Source: Fallopia convolvulus (taxonomy: Eukaryota > Streptophyta > Magnoliopsida > Caryophyllales > Polygonaceae). From it: a stretch of DNA of 64,000 nucleotides. The stretch is taken from the NCBI GenBank assembly GCA_964016875.1, contig OZ024726.1:31671503-31735502 (forward strand). Direction: 5' to 3'. Position 1 is the first letter of the stretch; each line of letters begins with the position of its first letter. The position numbers and the translations under genes were made by a program. The notes below the pieces were generated by a model that saw nothing but the letters and a program-made list of their open reading frames with translations, made no database searches and was not told the origin of the DNA. This document shows, one piece after another, positions 32,761 through 43,403 of the stretch.

Positions 32761-34495
32761 CTTGCTTGTCCTCAAGCAATCACTAGACATATACCAAAAC
32801 CAAATAACAAGCTCATCAAGTAATATCCTTTATCTAAAAAGCAACTTCAAAGCATATCAAAAATAGAAAATGACTCTTAATGTCATAACACATATATATG
32901 CAACTAATAGACATAAGCAATCACAATCCAACCTCACCAAGGATAATGTGTTTCACTCGTCTCTCATGTGTTTGGGCTTATAAATTCATCTCTCAACTCA
33001 ATCTTATATGCAAAAAATCATAGAAATTGGAACTTATATCACCAAACTCTCCACCAAAGATTTCTCAAAACAAGCAAAAATCATCAAGAGAACTTAGGCT
33101 CAATGAAAAACTTCATAGAAGTTTCCATTCGGCCGGGTTGTAATGGGGCTTGGTATTAACAAATAGGCGTGGAAAATATTTTTGGTCATGTGGTGCTAAT
33201 AATATCCGGGAATCAAAGACTCCTAAAAGCTCACACACATCCAAAAACTCTCAAAAGAACTTACCAAACTCTCTCAACAATATGCACATTCTCTTTCACT
33301 CACCCATTAAATCCTAGAAAGCCTCATAAATATAAACATAAAGAGACTCTTGGTTTTGAACTTTGAAGCACTTGCACACTTTTTATTTCCTATTCCTTCT
33401 CTTTTTTTTCTTCTTTTTTTTCCCTTTCTTTTCCTCCTTCTTCCTGCAAATTTCTTTACTCACAAAGCCTCGGTACCGAGCCTGAGAGATCGGTATCGAG
33501 CTATAAATCCTTCTTTCTGGATTACTTTGGAGAACCTCGGTACCGAGCCCACACCCACATGGTCGGTATCGAGTATGTTAATTCAATTTTCTTAACTTCC
33601 CTTCTTTTGTGCACTTTAAACCAAGAGGTCCTTTTACACAATGAAACAAGAGACTTCCAATCTACCCCAACCAAACCTTTTATTTTCGAACCAACATATA
33701 TCTTTTGCACTCAACAAATACAACTCCTCTCCAACTAAGTCCTAATCCTCGGATAGGGTCAAGCTTATATCGGCTAAGGAATAATTTTGTGGAGCAACAA
33801 ATAAAAAGGCTTGAGGCTCAAATTGGCTTCAAAAACAAGGATATTGTAAGGGTGGATAAGGATTAATAGGGCTTATGAAAAATAAGTTCTCTATCATATG
33901 ATTTTTCACAAGTAATGAACTAAAAAACTTATAAAGGTCTTGAGAAATAGATAACCATCACAATTCCAAGAGATAATATACATATAGAGAGTAAATCACA
34001 CATGAAAATTAAGGCTAGAAATAAAGCTCACAAGGTCATTTTGTTGGAGTGCAACTACTCATGCTAAAAGTCATATGCACTTAGTTTCATCATATGCTAT
34101 TTCACCATAAAAACAATTTCATCAAGAGATTCAGGCTATACTCTCAAAAACATGCTAAAAGGAATTACATGGTCATGCAAGGAAAAGCAATCATAGAACC
34201 ATAAAATAAAGGGTACTCATCTGTTCTAAAATCTTTTTGGAATTTTTCAATTTGTTTTTGTGATTTTTTTTTTATAAAAACGAAAGCAACTAAAGCAACT
34301 ATTAAGGAAAACAAACTAACACAAGAACATGAAAACACACCAAGAGAAACAAGTTTTCTTTTCCCTCCCTACCCCATACTTAAACATTACAGTGTCCTCA
34401 CTGTAAAAACAAAGTAAAGAATAAGAAAAGATAGGGAAAAGAAAATAAACTTACAGAGTAATTATTGAAGCAAAACATCCCGGAAAGAGAGATCA
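32761..34495 (-). other. Element D 3' non-coding region
   Basis: These 1.7 kb hold no credible gene. They carry two blocks shared with C (33136-33225, 33734-33875), two dyad pairs (33471-33500 and 33536-33573) and a second polypurine-like tract at 34360-34410. The frame at 32968-33595 is pyrimidine-rich filler on the antisense strand. Confidence 0.65.
34360..34410 (-). promoter_or_regulatory. Internal second polypurine-like tract, element D
   Basis: On the minus strand: GTGAGGACACTGTAATG, then TTTAAGTATGGGGTAGGGAG. It mirrors the internal tract of C at 19856-19900, again just after ORF3 and about 1.6 kb from the LTR. Confidence 0.55.
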
Positions 34496-36014
34496 TCAGC
34501 GGTTCTGTGGTGGGAAGTATTGCTCGATATTGTCCATAAACTCAACCATTGTCCGACAACGTTCTTCACCAACTACTGCACGTTGCTCAGTTGTCCTCCA
34601 GCGAGCCTCAGCCCGCTGCTGACGTGCATCCTCAAGTGCCATACGTGCTGAATAAACATCCTTCCAATGATTCATCTGCTGATGTAAACGAGAATGATGC
34701 AAATTCAGTTGCTACATCTGGGATGACAAGTCTTGTGCCCACTGTGGTGGAACATCAGAACCGGAGTAATCGGTATGGGGAGGCTGCTGGTAATGGTGGT
34801 GCTGGGTAAAGGGAGCATATGGCATGATACCGAATGTTGGTGGCACGGTGGGGTGCTGATCAGGCATGCTGTCGAAATGAAAAGTCTCGGTATCAGCCTC
34901 GTAATACTCGGTACCGAGGCCAAGATGCTTGGTACCGATATTGGCAGCATGGGTTGGAGCTTTGGTACCGACCTGGTGGTGCTCGGTACCGACCTCCTCC
35001 GCAGGGACTGGATCATCTTCTTCCATGGCGGCCTCCTTACGCTGATACCTAGTCTCGGAAATTCGTAATGTAGCCTCATCTTGAGGCTTCTTGGGAAGGG
35101 GGAATGGTTGAGATGTCCAAACTTCATACCAATTAGGCAAGTATAATAACTCCAACTTGTCTCGAGTGACGAACACGGGCTGACCTTGAATCAGGGTGGT
35201 GACTCCCCTCTCGCATCTCTGAAAAATACCCGAAGACAGCCAATAGCTTGTGTTCAACTTCTGCGGACGGCGTGCACTGTAGTGTGATAGATCAATTTTG
35301 AGAGCTATAGCCAAGAGGCTCACCAAGTTGCCACAATAAACTCCTTGTAAAGTGGCCCCGTTTTGCTCCACATACTTCACCCATTCATACCCCAAATTCA
35401 TAAGAGTGGAAGAATTGTACGGAGACAACGTCCTTGTCGGCCTAGAGAGCTCCTTTTGGGGCCAAATTGTTGAGCCCAAAATCCGGAGAATGATGCGGAA
35501 AATCGGGTTAATGATGTGAGAACACGGGAGCGCAGGTGTGTTGGGACTAACTTCCCCAGTGATGTAGCCCCAAGTTTTTGAAATTTTGAAGCCATCTGGT
35601 GCATTGTAGTTTCGGGAAGGGTTAGGAAATTTGAGATGTTTGTTGAACTCTTCCATAGTGAACACATGATCCTCATTGCCTAGCCGGAACTTGATCCTCC
35701 CCGGAGATGTTTTGGTCTTGAAGCTAGTGCGAAGAGTGGCCACAAACTCCGAGGTGAGGGTCGGATAGTGAGAGACTTCTTCATATTTGAGGAGGTGAGG
35801 CACACCGGGGATGGAGAAGGCATGCTTAACATCTTCATAAATGCCTGATGACCTCCCACTGGTCCTTGAGAACCATCTTGTGAGGTGAGGTTTTTCGAGG
35901 ACAGAGTTGTAGATTGGCTGTTGATTCTCGGTCTGCAATATGACATCATCTATACTCGGTGGAGATGGAGATCTATGGGTCCTCTTTTTCTTGTTTGGCC
36001 TTGGGTTAGCTTTG
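34496..36014 (-). pseudogene. Element D ORF3 (Athila ORF-1 family)
   Basis: The frame runs from a stop at about 36015 with no ATG at its start. A basic N-terminus (PRPNKKKRTHRSPSPPS) looks like a nuclear localisation signal. The globular region follows (FSIPGVPHLLKYEEVSHYP, FRLGNEDHVFTMEEFNKHLK, GVYCGNLVSLLAIALKIDL). The segment coded by 34880-35010 is made of dyad motifs read as GTE or GTK (VGTEHHQVGTKAP, LGLGTEYYEADTE). A TAG at 34712-34714 is followed in frame by a helical tail (RMALEDARQQRAEARW, VEFMDNIEQYF). It corresponds to ORF3 of C in position and plan, with little residue identity. No clear membrane segment is seen. Confidence 0.75.
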
Positions 36015-36518
36015 CTTTAACTTTCCATTTAAGTACTTGAAATATCATAAACAGTTAAGGTAAAATCAACTCAGGTAAATCAAATGCCTAAGAAACCACA
36101 TACTTGCATTGAAACCACGCTCAAATGCAACATTTGGCTATTCTGGTGGGGGTCGGTACCGAGCCTGAAGGGTCAGTACTGAGATCTCTAAATTTCAGCT
36201 TGTTCTGGGTGAGTGACAGGGTCTGTACCGAGCTGTGAAGGTCGGTATCGAGCCTGTTTCCAAAATTTCGCACAAAGGATTACGAGTTTCTATGCCCCGA
36301 ATTTTAACAATAAGCATGTCTCAAGCAAGATTCCAAATCAAAACCATAAAATCAAGTACTTACAACCCATACTTACTCAAAGCCCTATACAATCATTCAA
36401 AAATTTGCCAAAAATCATGGTGTCAATCTTGCAAATCAAGAACAAGTAACCTCATGCTTTGTATAATTGAAAGGAGTTGCATTCTAAGCATAAGGGAACG
36501 GAAATCATCTAGACTTAT
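36015..36518 (-). other. Element D spacer upstream of ORF3 with dyads
   Basis: Non-coding. Two dyad pairs lie at 36150-36183 and 36210-36255 (GGTCGGTACCGAGCC, then GGTCAGTACTGAG; TCTGTACCGAGC, then GGTCGGTATCGAGCC). The rest is A/T-rich. The spacer continues at 38766 after the nested element F. Confidence 0.6.
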
Positions 36519-37675
36519 TGATACGGAATTATCTCCTCGACTGCTCGATGATGACAATTCGGTCGTGTTTTGGCCCAATCTTGACAAGTAATTCTCTTTC
36601 CAACCTGATTAGCCTTCAAAGTTAATAACATGATGTACAAGAAACTCAATTTATAAATGATAATGATGTAGAACGAATCTGATTTGAAGAGTTAAGATAA
36701 TTAAAGGGATAGCTCAATTGAATTGGCTCTAATGCTAAATTCAATTGATGAACTAGGTTTGATCTTTAACAATCAAACTAGAACTAACTTAATTAATCAA
36801 ATTAACAAACCAAATCTGATTGAAACAAGAACGAATTGGTGATGATGATGATCGAAATAGTTGAACACAGTAGTTGGTTTAATGGCCCATAAACTAGATA
36901 AACCAATAGGGGTTTATCTAATTCAGGCTGATTTTTATTGAATGAAAATAACAACTATTTAAAGAAAATACAAGGTAGAGTTGTCTTGGAGAATAAGTCA
37001 AGGAGATCAGCCCTAGAAGGGTAGAAAGGTCCTTTTCTTATTTTCCAAGATAACATATAATAATATAAAAAACATCTATCTAAGTCCTCTTATCTTTATT
37101 AAATCAAATAGATAAATATATGACTTAATAGATAAGGAAACTAAAAAGCTAATCCTAAAACTCAAAAAGATATAAATAATAATAAAGCAAGATATATTTC
37201 AGCCCTAAAAAACTCCTATGACCGAAATTATCATAAATAACATATCTATTTAAAGATAGAATTAAAACTAAAGATAAGATTCCCGTAAGACTTTGACCAG
37301 CTCTCAGTAAATCCCATTTTCCGGCCCTTTGCTTTTGGATTCTGGATTTAATGTAAACTACAAAGTTGTAGAAATTTTAATTATATTTCCAACGAATACT
37401 TAACGGACTTGAGATCAATTTTCTAGCCCATCTAATGACCAGTTTACTGAGCACTGCTTTCCATTTGACGGGTTTCATAACTTTTCGATCTTTCATGATT
37501 TGATTCTCTTCCTTGGAGGCCTTGAATGCCATGGATGGATAATTTGAAGAGATAATATCAGATCCATGAACACCTTCTTAAACTTAAATGATCGGGACCT
37601 TAGTAAATGTCTTGATCTTTGGCCTCCATTCGTCTTCACAAATCATTGGCTTGGATCCTCCCTTGATTTGTATCA
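36519..37675 (-). repeat. Element F left LTR
   Basis: 1157 bp with inverted TGATAC...GTATCA ends, next to the polypurine tract. It is AT-rich and non-coding. By homology to the short right LTR an alternative end is 37106, but that end has no polypurine tract beside it. Confidence 0.6.
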
Positions 37676-38211
37676 TTCTCCTCCACTTGAATTCGACTTG
37701 TCCTCAAGGCGACATTGGTAAAGAACAAAAGGAAATGGTACGAATTCTCCAATGTAGAAAGAAGATCTTCATTGAATTGCATAGGCACCAATTCAAGCAC
37801 ACTCGGGCATACCATAGTTGTGTCGTTTGTTGATATCTCTTCTTTGTCCTCAACCATGGACACAAGTGGGCTTGCCTTTGGTACCTCCTTAGGTTTCACT
37901 TTGACCCATGTTGGGTCTGATCTAGGAGGTGAAAAGATCGGCGTTGATGATGACAACGTTGGCCAAGCAATAGAATCTTCAATAGGATCCAAAGAAAGCA
38001 AATTTGGCGGTGCATCTTCCTTTTTGTCGTCCTCAAAATCACAATTTTCCTCACCCATATGGCTGGAATATGTGAAAAGATTGTTGAAAATTGAAGAGCA
38101 CTCGTCATTAGCTTCGATTGGGCACTCATATGAGCAATCTTCGGGGTTGATGCTTTCCAAAATCTCCAAGTGAAGTTGAAGGCGCTGATAAAAATCCGCA
38201 CTAACATACAT
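37636..38211 (-). CDS. Element F ORF, unknown acidic protein
   Basis: A 191-codon frame fills the internal region and runs through the polypurine tract into the LTR. It starts MYVSADFYQRLQLHLEILES, then has a Cys/Glu/Asp-rich part (DCSYECPIEANDECSS, EENCDFEDDKKED), a Ser/Pro-rich part and a second acidic stretch (VSMVEDKEEISTND). I recognise no Gag, protease or polymerase motif. The only intact ORF of the element; Met at 38211 is 82 bp after the primer site. It could be a relic of a Gag leader or an accessory protein. Function unknown. Confidence 0.45.
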   Translation of the reverse strand: MYVSADFYQRLQLHLEILESINPEDCSYECPIEANDECSSIFNNLFTYSSHMGEENCDFEDDKKEDAPPNLLSLDPIEDSIAWPTLSSSTPIFSPPRSDPTWVKVKPKEVPKASPLVSMVEDKEEISTNDTTMVCPSVLELVPMQFNEDLLSTLENSYHFLLFFTNVALRTSRIQVEENDTNQGRIQANDL

Positions 38212-38308
38212 TGAAGATCAATATGAAAAATCAAAGAATGAAACTTGTCTCAACCTGGATAACTGATAGCAATTGATATCTCGTGATATCGCTGGCTCTG
38301 ATACCACT

Positions 38309-38760
38309 TGATACGTGACTCAACAGGCTCAAGTCTCGTTTGATTGCGGTCCCGATCTTCCACAAGTCTTCTCAATGTTCCCTTGTTATTTCCAACACCA
38401 ATTTGAAGAATTTATGCACGAAATTAATCTCTATTTTCTCTACTTAACTAAATAAAATGATGGAGGATTCAATTATAAGAACACACGAATTGGAATCACT
38501 CAATTTGGAGTTGAATTGCAAAAGTTATGAAGATTACAAGACACGAATGTTATTTTGGACCAAAGACTCGAGAATAACTATGCCAAGTTATTCTCCAAGT
38601 CTGATCTAATTTTTATTAAATGAAAAGCTTAGTTTATGTAGAGAATACAAACTAGGATATCCTTGGAGCACAAGGAAACATTATAGCCTTCCTTGCTCTC
38701 CAAGATATATTAAATATAATACTAAAACAACTATCTAAGTTTCCTTATCTAAATAAATCA
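38309..38760 (-). repeat. Element F right LTR, short
   Basis: 452 bp starting TGATACGTGACTC two bases after the primer site. It resembles the first 590 bp of the left LTR only in patches and lacks the last 570 bp. It ends AAATAAATCA before cttat. Confidence 0.6.
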
Positions 38761-38765
38761 CTTAT

Positions 38766-39515
38766 ACACCAACATGAAGGCAAAGAGGCACAAATCTAGT
38801 AACAACATGCATTCTCGGATCATATATAGATCTAGGCATGAAAACTACCAAAAAATTACCATAAATCTTCAAGAATTGCAAGTAAAGAGTTTAGGGTTAA
38901 GAAGTCATATTGTAGATTTGCAGATTTAGAACCAAAAATCTAGTGGCAAAGAGTAACGAGGGTAAGACTCGGTAACGAACAAACTGAAGATTTTTCTTGG
39001 TGTCGAAGGATGGTGCTCGATTTGGGGTGCGTGGATCGAGTGGTAGGATGTGTGGGTTGATCTCGAGGGATTGGTGGTGATTGGTGAGTGATTTGGCTTG
39101 AGAGCGTTTTGGAGTGCTTGGTAGAAGAAAGGCAAGTCGGCGTGGGGGGGATAGAAAAACTAAGAGGTGTTTTTAGGTCAAAAGACGTACCTGTCGCGTG
39201 AAGTTTCTGGGTTTTCACAGATCTGTACCGAACCTGTCAGGTCGGTACCGATCTGTCGTGGCTCTTTTTTTAGCCTCGTTATCGATTCGATTTCTGTAAC
39301 ACTTTAGCCAAAAGCATTCTATTCCGCAAACTTCTACTCTACTAAAAAACTCAAAAGAAAGCTAACAAAAAGAACTATAAAAAGAAAGAAAAACTAAATC
39401 GGGTTGCCTCCCATAAGCGCTATTTTTAACATCGTTAGCCCGATGAACTTATCTTGGATAGTCCGACGATGTAAGAGCCCAAGTGGCTCTAATTTCTTCT
39501 TCCGAGTCGGCTTGC
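38766..39515 (-). other. Element D integrase-ORF3 spacer
   Basis: Non-coding. A conserved TTGGGAGGCAACCC-type motif (plus 39401-39420, GGGTTGCCTCCCATAAGCGC) lies just after integrase as in element C. A dyad pair lies at 39222-39258 (CTGTACCGAACC, then GGTCGGTACCGATC). A further CTCGGTAACGAAC is near 38969. Short frames at 38926-39218 are not recognised. Confidence 0.6.
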
Positions 39516-40442
39516 TCATAAAAATTTGTTCAACCTATGCCCATTCACTTTGAAGATGGCTCCATTTTTATCCACTAGATCCACTGCTCCATGCGGGTAT
39601 ATGTGGTGGACCATAAATGGCCCACTCCATCTTGACCCTAGCTTTCCTGGAAATAAGCGGAGTCTAGAGTTAAAGAGAAGTACCTTGTCACCAACTTGAT
39701 AAGTTTTGGGCACCAATTTTTGGTCATGCCATCGCTTTGTACGCTCTTTGTAAATCTCAGCGTTCTCGTACGCCTTAGCCTCAACTCGTCTAGTGCTTGC
39801 AAATCCATGAATCACTTTGCTCCGACCTTGTCCATATTAAGATCTTTGAGAGCCCATAATGCTTTGTGCTCCATCTCGACAAGCAAGTGCCACGCCTTGC
39901 CATACACTAGATTGAAAGGGAGTGGTGCGTAGAGGTGTCTTATACGCCGTTCTATAAGCCCATAGAGCGTCGTCCAACTTAGATGACCAATCCTTCCTTG
40001 AACGAGAGGCCATCTTCTCCAGGATGCTTTTGATTTGCCTGTTTGAAATTTCAACTTGGCCACTAGTTTGGGGATGATATGGTGTTGCCACCCGATGTGA
40101 TACCCCATACTTAGCCAAAAGTGCTTCAAAACTCCGCTCTATGAAATGTGACCCACCATCACTAATGAGGACTCTCGGTAAGCCAAACCTGGGAAAAATG
40201 TAGGTCTTAATAAACTTTGCCACAGTATTAGCGTCATTGGTCCTTGTAGAAATGGCCTCCACCCACTTAGAGACATAATCAACCGCAACAAGCATATACT
40301 TGTAGGGACCCGATGAAGGGAAAGGTCCCATAAAGTGTATGCCCCACACGTCGAATAATTTGACCTCTAGTATTCCTGTTAGCGGGTTGTCAAGTCTCCA
40401 AGTGATGTTTCCAGAGCGTTGGCATTCATCACATGAAGTCAC
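39516..40442 (-). pseudogene. Element D integrase, core and C-terminal part
   Basis: The frame 39837-40442 holds CDECQRSGNI, WGIHFMGPFP, LISDGGSHFIE and SGQVEISNRQIK. The first catalytic Asp of the core is replaced by His (GIHF where family members have GIDF). The second motif reads SDGGS and the Glu is present. A frame change near 39815-39840 leads to the C-terminal region 39516-39815 (ERTKRWHDQKLVPKTYQVGD, LRLFPGKLGSRWSGPFMV). The lost Asp and the frameshift make it inactive. Confidence 0.85.
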
Positions 40443-40487
40443 ATAATCTTGTACGTCCCTGAAAATAGTTGGCCAATAGAGACCACT

Positions 40488-41003
40488 TTAAAGAATCTTC
40501 TCCGTGGTTTTGAATCCTTTTGCATGGCCACCGGTGGGAAGTGTGTGACATTGACGGGTCACACTCTCTATCTCTTCTTCTGGAATACAGTGCCTAAAGA
40601 GGTGATCGCTCCCTTGCTTGAACAAGTAAGGATCGTCCCAATAGTACTGTTTAACATCATGGAGAAACTTCTTTTTCTTTTGTGGTGTCATCCCCTCGGG
40701 AATCACGCCTCCTACAATGTAGTTAGCAAAATCCGCAAACCAAGGGGCTTTTGACCCTTTAACAACATGAATAGAATGAAAAGAAGTAGAAGCAAAAGAT
40801 GAGGAAGGATTTGATTTACAAGTAATGAGATTAGGTTGAGAAAACGTAACTGGCTGGGTCGTTACCGAGTCTTGTTGGGTCGGTATCGACCCTTTGGCTT
40901 CGTTATTATCTTCGGTAACGACCTCTTGTGGCTCAGTATCGAGCTCTCCAGCTTCGGTATCGATGGTTCTTGGTTCCGTACCGATGTGCTCAGCGTCCTG
41001 CAA
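40488..41003 (-). pseudogene. Element D RNase H-integrase linker and integrase N-terminus, dyad-rich
   Basis: The C-terminal part is the conserved Athila region before the integrase core: WFADFANYIVGGVIPEGMTP, KQYYWDDPYLFKQGSDHLFR and a His-containing CHTLPTGGHAKG. The N-terminal part is built from dyad motifs read in two registers: as GTE/DTE (HIGTEPRTIDTEAGELDTEP) and as SIPT/SVTT (GSIPTQQDSVTTQP). A stop at 40488 separates it from the integrase core. Confidence 0.75.
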
Positions 41004-41066
41004 CTTCGAAATCGACTCAGTACCGATCCTTATAGGGTCGGTAACGATCCTTTTGCAGTTTTCGAC

Positions 41067-41632
41067 CTAGTACAGCATGAGGTGCTCGTCCGATCTGGAG
41101 TTGTTGATTGGCACACCATTGTTGGAATCGGTAATGTGTTCAACTGGCAACCTAGATAAGTGATCCGCCACCAAGTTTTCTGCTCCTTTCTTGGCTCGGA
41201 TCTCGTGATCAAATTCCTGTAATAAGAGCATCCAACGGAGTAGCCTAGGTTTGGCATCATTCTTGGCCATTAGATATCTAACGACCTCATGGTCAGTATA
41301 AACTATTACTTTTGAACCAACAAGGTTGGAACAGAATTTTTCGAAAGCAAATATCACGGCGAGGAATTCCTTCTCCGTCGTAGTATACTTACTTTGCGCC
41401 TCCTCAAGCATTTTACTTGCATAATAGATGGCGTGGAGCTTTTATCCTTCCGTTGTCCTAGCACTACGCCAACAGCATAGTCTCTGGCGTCACATATAAT
41501 CTCAAAGGGCAGGGTCCAGTCTGGAGATTGTATAATAGGAGCGGAGATGAGGGCCTCTCTCAACCCGTGAAAAGCTTCAAGACATTCTAGAGATAGCTCA
41601 AACACTACATCTTTCATCAGTAGGTTAGTCAA
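41067..41632 (-). pseudogene. Element D RNase H
   Basis: Two frames overlap at 41354-41411. The first has LSLECLEAFHGLREALISAP, PFEIICDARDYAVGVVLGQ, with Arg in place of Ser in the usual DASDYA block, then loses frame near 41430. The second continues QSKYTTTEKEFLAVIFAFEK, VYTDHEVVRYLMAKNDAKPR and ENLVADHLSRL. The remaining catalytic Asp of YTDH is present. Confidence 0.8.
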
Positions 41633-41771
41633 AGGTTTATCTATCTTAGAAGAATCTTGGATAAAACGTCTATAGAAGCCAACATGTCCTAAAAACTCCT
41701 AACGTCTTTGACGAAAGAAGGGGGAGTTAGTTTTTCAATAAGCTCAATTTTAGCCTGTCTACCTCTATCCC

Positions 41772-42480
41772 TCATTTTGAGACAAGGTGTCCTAGTACAA
41801 TCCCTTCTTGAACCATGAAATGACATTTTTCCCAATTAAGGACAAGGTTGGTTTCTTCACATCTTTTAAGCACAGAAGTAAGATTAGCAAGACAAGCATC
41901 AAATGAAGAACCATAAACAGAAAAATCATCCATAAAGACCTCTACAATGTCCTCTATCATGTCAGAAAAGATAGCCATCATGCATCTTTGAAAAGTTGCA
42001 GGGGCATTACAAAGCCCAAATGGCATTCTCCTATATGCAAAGGTCTCATAGGGACATGTAAAGGTTGTTTTCTCCTGATCATCAGGATGAATGGGAATTT
42101 TCCAAAAGGTGCTATAGCCATCTAAGTAACAGAAATAATCATGCTGGGTTAAGCGTTCTAAGACTTGATCAATAAAAGGAAGCGGAAAATGGTCTTTCCT
42201 TGTGGCACTATTGAGCTTCCTATAATCAATGCACATCCTCCAACTAGTTGTGTTCCTAGTGGGGATTAGTTCTCCCTTGTCGTTTTCAATAACGGTCATC
42301 CCCCTTTTTAGGGACTACATGGACCAGACTAACCCATTGGTTGTCCGATATAGGAAATATGATCCCAGCATCAAGCAATTTAATAATTTCCTTTTTAACC
42401 ACCTCTTTCATATTAGGATTTAACCTACATTGATGCTCTATGGTGGGTTTATGATTATCCTCTATGTAAATCCGATGCAT
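41772..42480 (-). pseudogene. Element D reverse transcriptase
   Basis: The first frame (42286-42480) has LNPNMKEVVKKEIIKLLDAG and FPISDNQWVSLVHVVPKKGD. After a frameshift near 42290-42299 the second frame has WRMCIDYRKLNSATRKDHFP, RRMPFGLCNAPATFQRCM and the active site EVFMDDFSVYG. It ends at LGHLVSK. Further breaks lie between 41632 and 41772. Confidence 0.85.
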
Positions 42481-42512
42481 GCATAATGAGGGGGATATGC
42501 CAATTATATCAT

Positions 42513-43403
42513 CTAAGGAGTAGCCGTGGCTTTTCTATATGTCCTAAGTACAGAAAGAAGGTTCTCTACTTCCTCATCTTTTAATTTAGCATTGATGATG
42601 AAGGGAAAAGTAGAGTTAGGACCAAGAAATTCATATCTGAGGGAGTCTGGAAGGGGCTTGAGTGTTGGGATAGGCTCAGCCGGAATAAGAATGGGTTCTT
42701 CGGGCTCCATCTTCAAGACTTCTTCAAGGTAATCAAACGCCGAAATCTCTTCATCTTCTGTTAAAAGGCTCGGTACCGACCCAGAGGGGGTCGGTACCAA
42801 GTCGATTTCGCTTGCCAAGAGACTCGATACCGAGGTAAAAATGCTCGGTACCGAGAATGCAGGATCTGTCTCAGCCCATCTTCGTCCCGAGAATGCATCA
42901 AATGCCAACAATCTCTCGATTGGGTCCCCACATTCAATGAACTCGTTGTGGGTGTAGAGCATTTTAACTTCGGCTTCGTTGGTCTCTTTTATTGTGGGGT
43001 TGAAACGAAATTCCACTACCTCATCCCCAATTATGAATGTTAGGAGTCCTCTCCTAACATCAATTAGGGCACCGGCTGTGGCGAGGAACGGTCTCCCTAG
43101 AATTATAGGCACCACCGGATCTTCGGGCATTTCCATAACAATGAAATCATTTAGAACAAAGAATTTGCCCACTTGTACTAGAAAGTCATCAACAACCCCT
43201 GTAGGTTTGACACATGATTCGTCCGCCATGTACAATCGCATGTTGATAGGCTCCAATGGTCCCACGTTGGCTTTGGACCATATTGATAATGGCAGAAGAC
43301 TTGCAATGGCGCCTAAATCACATAAAGCTTTGAATCTGTGAGCTCCTATGCCGATGGTGATTGCAAACTTTCCTGGGTCGCCGAGCTTCTCCGGGAGTTC
43401 CAA
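42513..43403 (-). pseudogene. Element D protease and protease-RT linker with dyads
   Basis: The protease motif is LCDLGAIASLLPLSIWSK; the family's usual DLGAS is changed to DLGAI. ILGRPFLATAGALIDV follows. The linker codes SVPSIFTSVSSLL and SGSVPSLLTEDEE, where TCGGTACCGA is read as Ser-Val-Pro. The dyads lie at 42768-42862. The pre-RT block PIPTLKPLPDSLRYEFLG follows before the end at 42513. Confidence 0.8.

Larger units (their letters stand above)
36519..38760 (-). mobile_element. Element F: short LTR element with one unknown ORF, nested in D
   Basis: Two LTR-like ends flank an internal region of about 620 bp with an initiator tRNA-Met primer site (38294-38306) and a polypurine tract (37676-37689, AAGTGGAGGAGAA on the minus strand). 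The flank cttat occurs at 36514-36518 and again at 38761-38765. Left LTR: 36519-37675 (TGATACGG...GTATCA). Right LTR: 38309-38760 (TGATACGT...AAATCA), much shorter. The two LTRs share architecture and stretches such as ATCTAAGT..CCTTATCT but differ heavily. No protease, RT or integrase is present, so it would depend on others for movement. Confidence 0.7.

Noticed and set aside
37715..38173. A 152-codon plus-strand frame opposite the F ORF.
   Set aside because: The element's sense is minus, set by primer site and polypurine tract. The plus frame is a shadow with no motif.
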